A stretch of 7,428 nucleotides of DNA from Candidatus Bipolaricaulota bacterium (GTDB lineage Bacteria; Bipolaricaulota; Bipolaricaulia; RBG-16-55-9). Below, piece after piece: positions 5,770 to 7,428 of this stretch (its first letter is position 1; each line of letters opens with the position of its first letter). The notes beneath the pieces are model-generated. The model was not told the origin of the DNA, did not search any database, and was given only the letters and a program-made list of their open reading frames with translations. A program made the translations under genes and the position numbers. The stretch covers positions 1 to 7,428 of the forward strand of contig JALUUA010000244.1 of assembly GCA_027021605.1 (NCBI GenBank). The letters run 5' to 3'.

Positions 5770-6784
5770 GCCGGTAGCCGTGGCCGCGGACGTTCTCGAT
5801 GAGCTCCGCGGGGACGCCTTGGCGTTCGAGCTTCTTGCGCAGCAGGTAGACGTAATGGGTGACGTCCTTGCGGGTGAAGCCGTGGCCGTTGGGCCACAGG
5901 TGCTCGCGGATCTCCGCGTCGGAGAAGACGCGGCCCGGGCGGGAGGCGAGCAGCACCAGGAGGGAGTACTCCTTGGGGGAGAGGTCGACGCGCGTCCCGT
6001 CGCGACGAAAGACGCGCCTCTGGGCCTCGTCGATGCCCAGGTCGCCCACCCACCGCACGGGGGCACCCGCCGCATCCGGCCCCCCTTCGTCGGGGGCGGC
6101 CCCGGGGGGCTTCGCCCCCTCTCGGTCCCGGCTTTGGCCTTGGGGGCGCGGTCCCGCTCCCTCCGCTGGGGCTCCCTTGGGGTGCCGGGCCCGGAGGAGG
6201 AGGGCTGCCGCCGTGAACAGGGCCGTCCCGAGCAGCGCGAGGAGGGCCCATCCCAGGAGGGTGGCGACCTCCACGAGGGCCCGCCAGATCGCCGGGACGA
6301 GCGAGGCGCCCAGGCGCAGGTAGCCCTGGGGCTGGGGCGGGCCCCCGCTCCCGAGCCCGCCCGGGCCCGGGAGGGGCACCACGATGTCCACCAGGGGCTC
6401 CCCGCTGGGGAGGGCGGTGCGGCGCACCTCCCGCATCCGCGGGGGCTGCGCCAGGGGCGGCAACGGGAGCGCGGCCGCCGCGGGGCTGCGCCGCTCGGCG
6501 ATCACCCGGCCCCGTTCGACCCACTGGGCGTAGTGGATGGAGCCGAAGGAGACCGTCTGGAGGATCTTGTCCACGGTTTGCGGGGGGACGGGGTTGAAGG
6601 CGAGGGACTCCACAACGGTCTGGGCGGCGATCTCCAGATCGCCGACGTAGTCCTCGACCGCGCGGACCCAGCTCTGGCGGGCGGAGATCCCCACCAGGAG
6701 GAGGAGGGCCAGAGCCGCTGCCCCCAGGGTGCGCCAGTAGAGGCGATTGCGCCCGATCGTCCGTGAGAACCGCTCCGCGAGCAC
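5759..6784 (-). CDS. Membrane-anchored one-component regulator: outside sensor domain plus C-terminal OmpR/PhoB-type winged helix
   Basis: A 341-residue transcription factor. Residues 1-17 are basic and cytoplasmic; membrane segment 1 is about 18-34 (TLGAAALALLLLVGI); 35-165 is an extracytoplasmic domain of about 130 residues laid out like the sensor of a histidine kinase; membrane segment 2 is about 172-197; 200-242 is a Pro/Gly/Arg linker; and 245-341 is a winged-helix DNA-binding domain. The last has LSPKEYSLLVLLASRPGRVF (268-287), SDAEIREHLWP, a recognition helix around DVTHYVYLLRKKLE (307-320), and the terminal ENVRGHGYRL (330-339), where RGxGYxL is the family hallmark. There is no receiver domain and no kinase domain. 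GTG 6784 is the start, giving a positive N-terminus before segment 1; AGGGG lies about 10 bases upstream. ToxR and CadC put the winged helix at the N-terminus, so this order is reversed. The secreted-protein gene follows 119 bases downstream on the same strand. Fold assignment is firm, the signal unknown. Confidence 0.9.
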   Translation of the reverse strand: MLAERFSRTIGRNRLYWRTLGAAALALLLLVGISARQSWVRAVEDYVGDLEIAAQTVVESLAFNPVPPQTVDKILQTVSFGSIHYAQWVERGRVIAERRSPAAAALPLPPLAQPPRMREVRRTALPSGEPLVDIVVPLPGPGGLGSGGPPQPQGYLRLGASLVPAIWRALVEVATLLGWALLALLGTALFTAAALLLRARHPKGAPAEGAGPRPQGQSRDREGAKPPGAAPDEGGPDAAGAPVRWVGDLGIDEAQRRVFRRDGTRVDLSPKEYSLLVLLASRPGRVFSDAEIREHLWPNGHGFTRKDVTHYVYLLRKKLERQGVPAELIENVRGHGYRLSI

Positions 6785-6836
6785 GTCCGCTCGACCCCTG
6801 ACTCCTCAATTCTCCAGCAATCTATAAGGCTTTCGC

Positions 6837-6866
6837 ACTATACCGGCGAAGGGGGGGTCTTGACAA
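6837..6866 (-). promoter_or_regulatory. Promoter of the membrane regulator
   Basis: On the minus strand TTGTCA (6866-6861) and TATAGT (6842-6837) are separated by 18 bases, five of six matches each. The start would lie near 6830, giving a leader of about 45 bases. The -35 overlaps by five bases the -35 of the riboswitch promoter on the other strand, so the two are unlikely to be occupied together. Confidence 0.65.
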
Positions 6867-6888
6867 GCGCGAGGGATTGGCCTATAAA
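6860..6888 (+). promoter_or_regulatory. Consensus promoter of the c-di-GMP riboswitch RNA
   Basis: TTGACA (6860-6865) and TATAAA (6883-6888) with the ideal 17-base spacer form the strongest promoter in the window. The expected start is about 6895, some 12 bases before the riboswitch aptamer. Confidence 0.85.
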
Positions 6889-6906
6889 GAGGGGAAGGCC
6901 AGGAAG

Positions 6907-7004
6907 AACCTCCGACAAGGGCAAACCCGTCGAAAGGCGGGGACGCAAAGCCACGGGCCTACGGGCGGGCGAAAGCCTAGGGCGGCTGGGCTGCCGAAGA
7001 GGGT
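6907..7004 (+). promoter_or_regulatory. Cyclic-di-GMP-I riboswitch (GEMM-I) aptamer
   Basis: The core closely follows the GEMM-I consensus: AAGGGCAAACC (6917-6927), the P2 hairpin CCCGTC-GAAA-GGCGGG (6926-6941) whose GAAA loop docks into P3, the invariant GGGACGCAAAGCC (6940-6952), then GGGCCTA (6955-6961) at the start of P3 with its receptor, and P3 closing through CTGCCGAAGAG (6991-7001). P1 forms between CCTC (6909-6912) and GAGG (6999-7002). The aptamer binds cyclic di-GMP and controls transcription or translation. It begins about 12 bases after the predicted start of the promoter at 6860. Confidence 0.95.
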
Positions 7005-7121
7005 GTTGAATGCGAACGGAACGACGGATCGAGGGCCACCTCCTTGTAGGCAGGACGCGCTTGGCCGGCGCGAGCGCCGGTCGCGACAACGGCGCGCTCA
7101 TCCCCCGGGTCCCAGAGTTTT

Positions 7122-7161
7122 CCCGTGGTTCCCACCTCCTGTTTACCGACCACGGGTTTTT
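7122..7161 (+). terminator. Intrinsic terminator after the riboswitch
   Basis: CCCGTGGT (7122-7129) pairs perfectly with ACCACGGG (7149-7156), a 19-base loop between, followed by TTTTT (7157-7161). On the minus strand no T-run follows, so it acts in the plus direction. It could be the riboswitch's off-state terminator or the fixed end of a noncoding RNA. Confidence 0.8.
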
Positions 7162-7239
7162 GCTCAGGACGCGGGGGAGAGGCCGGCCAAGCGCTCCTCC
7201 TTCCTGCTCCGGCTGGGGTGAGAGGGGGTAGGGGGAAGC

Positions 7240-7322
7240 GCCGTAGGCCACACCCCGGGTACGGAAAGACGGGCGAATCAGTGGCTCGGGAACCTGCTGG
7301 GGAGTGTGGCCTACGGCTTTTT
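7240..7322 (+). terminator. Long-stem hairpin with T-run; second terminator or small RNA
   Basis: GCCGTAGGCCACAC (7240-7253) pairs perfectly over 14 bp with GTGTGGCCTACGGC (7304-7317); past a single A bulge, CCC (7254-7256) pairs with GGG (7300-7302). A 43-nt apical region is enclosed and TTTTT (7318-7322) follows. The large loop is unusual for a plain terminator and echoes the hairpin at 4831-4894. No separate plus-strand promoter was seen between this and the previous terminator. Confidence 0.65.
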
Positions 7323-7332
7323 CTAATTCCGC

Positions 7333-7386
7333 TCTCGTTTGCGTCACGCTGCGGGACCCTCCCACGTCCCTGCACGCGAACCGCCG
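7333..7386 (-). other. Imperfect stem-loop at the start of the right-edge minus transcript
   Basis: GGGAC (7370-7366, minus reading) pairs with GTCCC (7357-7353), extended by GC pairs and by GCGT (7377-7374) with ACGC (7344-7341), then further TTG/CAA-type pairs. It would form within the first 60 bases of RNA from the promoter at 7397-7426. No known RNA class recognised. Confidence 0.35.
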
Positions 7387-7396
7387 TCCCGAGGGG

Positions 7397-7426
7397 ATTC
7401 TAACATACTCGGACGCGGGGAGTCAA
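7397..7426 (-). promoter_or_regulatory. Minus-strand promoter at the right edge, pointing back into the riboswitch region
   Basis: On the minus strand TTGACT (7426-7421) and TAGAAT (7402-7397) are 18 bases apart, with TGT directly before the -10 giving an extended -10. Transcription would start near 7390 and run leftward, antisense to the long hairpin and to the riboswitch RNA, toward the regulator gene. No credible protein gene follows it before 6784. Confidence 0.55.
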
Positions 7427-7428
7427 CC

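Larger units (their letters stand above)
6895..7161 (+). ncRNA. Noncoding riboswitch transcript ending at an intrinsic terminator
   Basis: From the predicted start to the T-run the transcript is about 265 nt: the c-di-GMP-I aptamer, a stretch containing an 8-bp hairpin (7063-7070 with 7075-7082, loop CGAG), and a terminator. The only ATG reading frame just after the aptamer (7010) has a Gly/Arg/Pro-rich product with no recognisable domain and no clear ribosome site, and it runs through the terminator. I therefore read this as an RNA rather than a gene leader. A c-di-GMP riboswitch RNA without a following gene has precedent in the abundant merRNA of Bdellovibrio. The alternative is that ligand binding permits readthrough to a gene beyond the right edge. 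Confidence 0.55.

Noticed and set aside
5645..6766. Long plus-strand open frame opposite the regulator
   Set aside because: It is a GC-driven shadow: Gly/Arg/Pro-rich with no domains, while the minus-strand frame has a clear membrane and winged-helix protein.
7240..7322. Small SRP RNA or other housekeeping RNA
   Set aside because: The conserved SRP apical sequence (GGAAG...AGCAGCC type) is absent from both large-loop hairpins, and neither fits 6S or tmRNA in length or sequence.
6838..7403. Several open frames of 70-175 codons on both strands around the riboswitch
   Set aside because: Composition is Pro/Arg/Gly/Ser-rich with no recognisable domain, and they overlap the aptamer, terminators and promoters.
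1..7428. CRISPR array, insertion sequence, attachment site or prophage genes
   Set aside because: No spaced identical repeats of CRISPR size, no transposase or integrase, and no terminal repeats flanking a gene were seen.

Overview
The window comes from a very GC-rich bacterium (clearly above 65% by eye). It has dense CCC/GGG-rich codons, GTG as well as ATG starts, Shine-Dalgarno sites and sigma70-type promoters. The mix of an AidB-like acyl-CoA dehydrogenase, an Asp23/Gls24 protein and a cyclic-di-GMP-I (GEMM-I) riboswitch suggests an environmental, possibly thermophilic lineage, but I cannot assign a phylum from the sequence.

Left half (1-4739, plus strand): four closely spaced genes, with gaps of about 40 bases, that could form one operon. 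They are the 3' part of an acyl-CoA dehydrogenase, an extended short-chain dehydrogenase/epimerase, an SLC13-type anion permease with two internal RCK-C (TrkA-C) domains, and a small Asp23/Gls24 protein. These are ordinary metabolic and envelope genes with no obvious link to the right half.

Middle (4740-5045): no protein gene. It holds a near-consensus plus-strand promoter firing straight into a 13-bp stem closing a 38-nt loop and followed by TTTT (a candidate small RNA of about 74 nt). Next to it lie three 11-bp-spaced copies of (T/C)CGAAA.

Right half (5046-7428): this is the interesting part. On the minus strand lie a membrane-anchored transcription factor (two membrane segments around an outside domain, then a C-terminal OmpR/PhoB-type winged helix) and, after it, a small secreted helical protein. 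Upstream of the secreted protein are four TCGAAA-type repeats at 11/11/12-bp spacing, the kind of array an OmpR/PhoB winged helix reads. The only other array I found is the one beside the hairpin RNA, and in both cases a possible -10 lies 13 bases beyond the last repeat. Divergent from the regulator, with its -35 almost completely overlapping the regulator's -35, is a consensus promoter driving a c-di-GMP-I riboswitch. No credible protein gene follows the riboswitch: it ends at an intrinsic terminator, a second long-stem terminator lies beyond, and a minus-strand promoter at the right edge points back into it.

Working model (inference): a one-component membrane regulator controls a secreted protein and a hairpin RNA, and its own transcription is coupled through a shared -35 to a c-di-GMP-sensing noncoding RNA.
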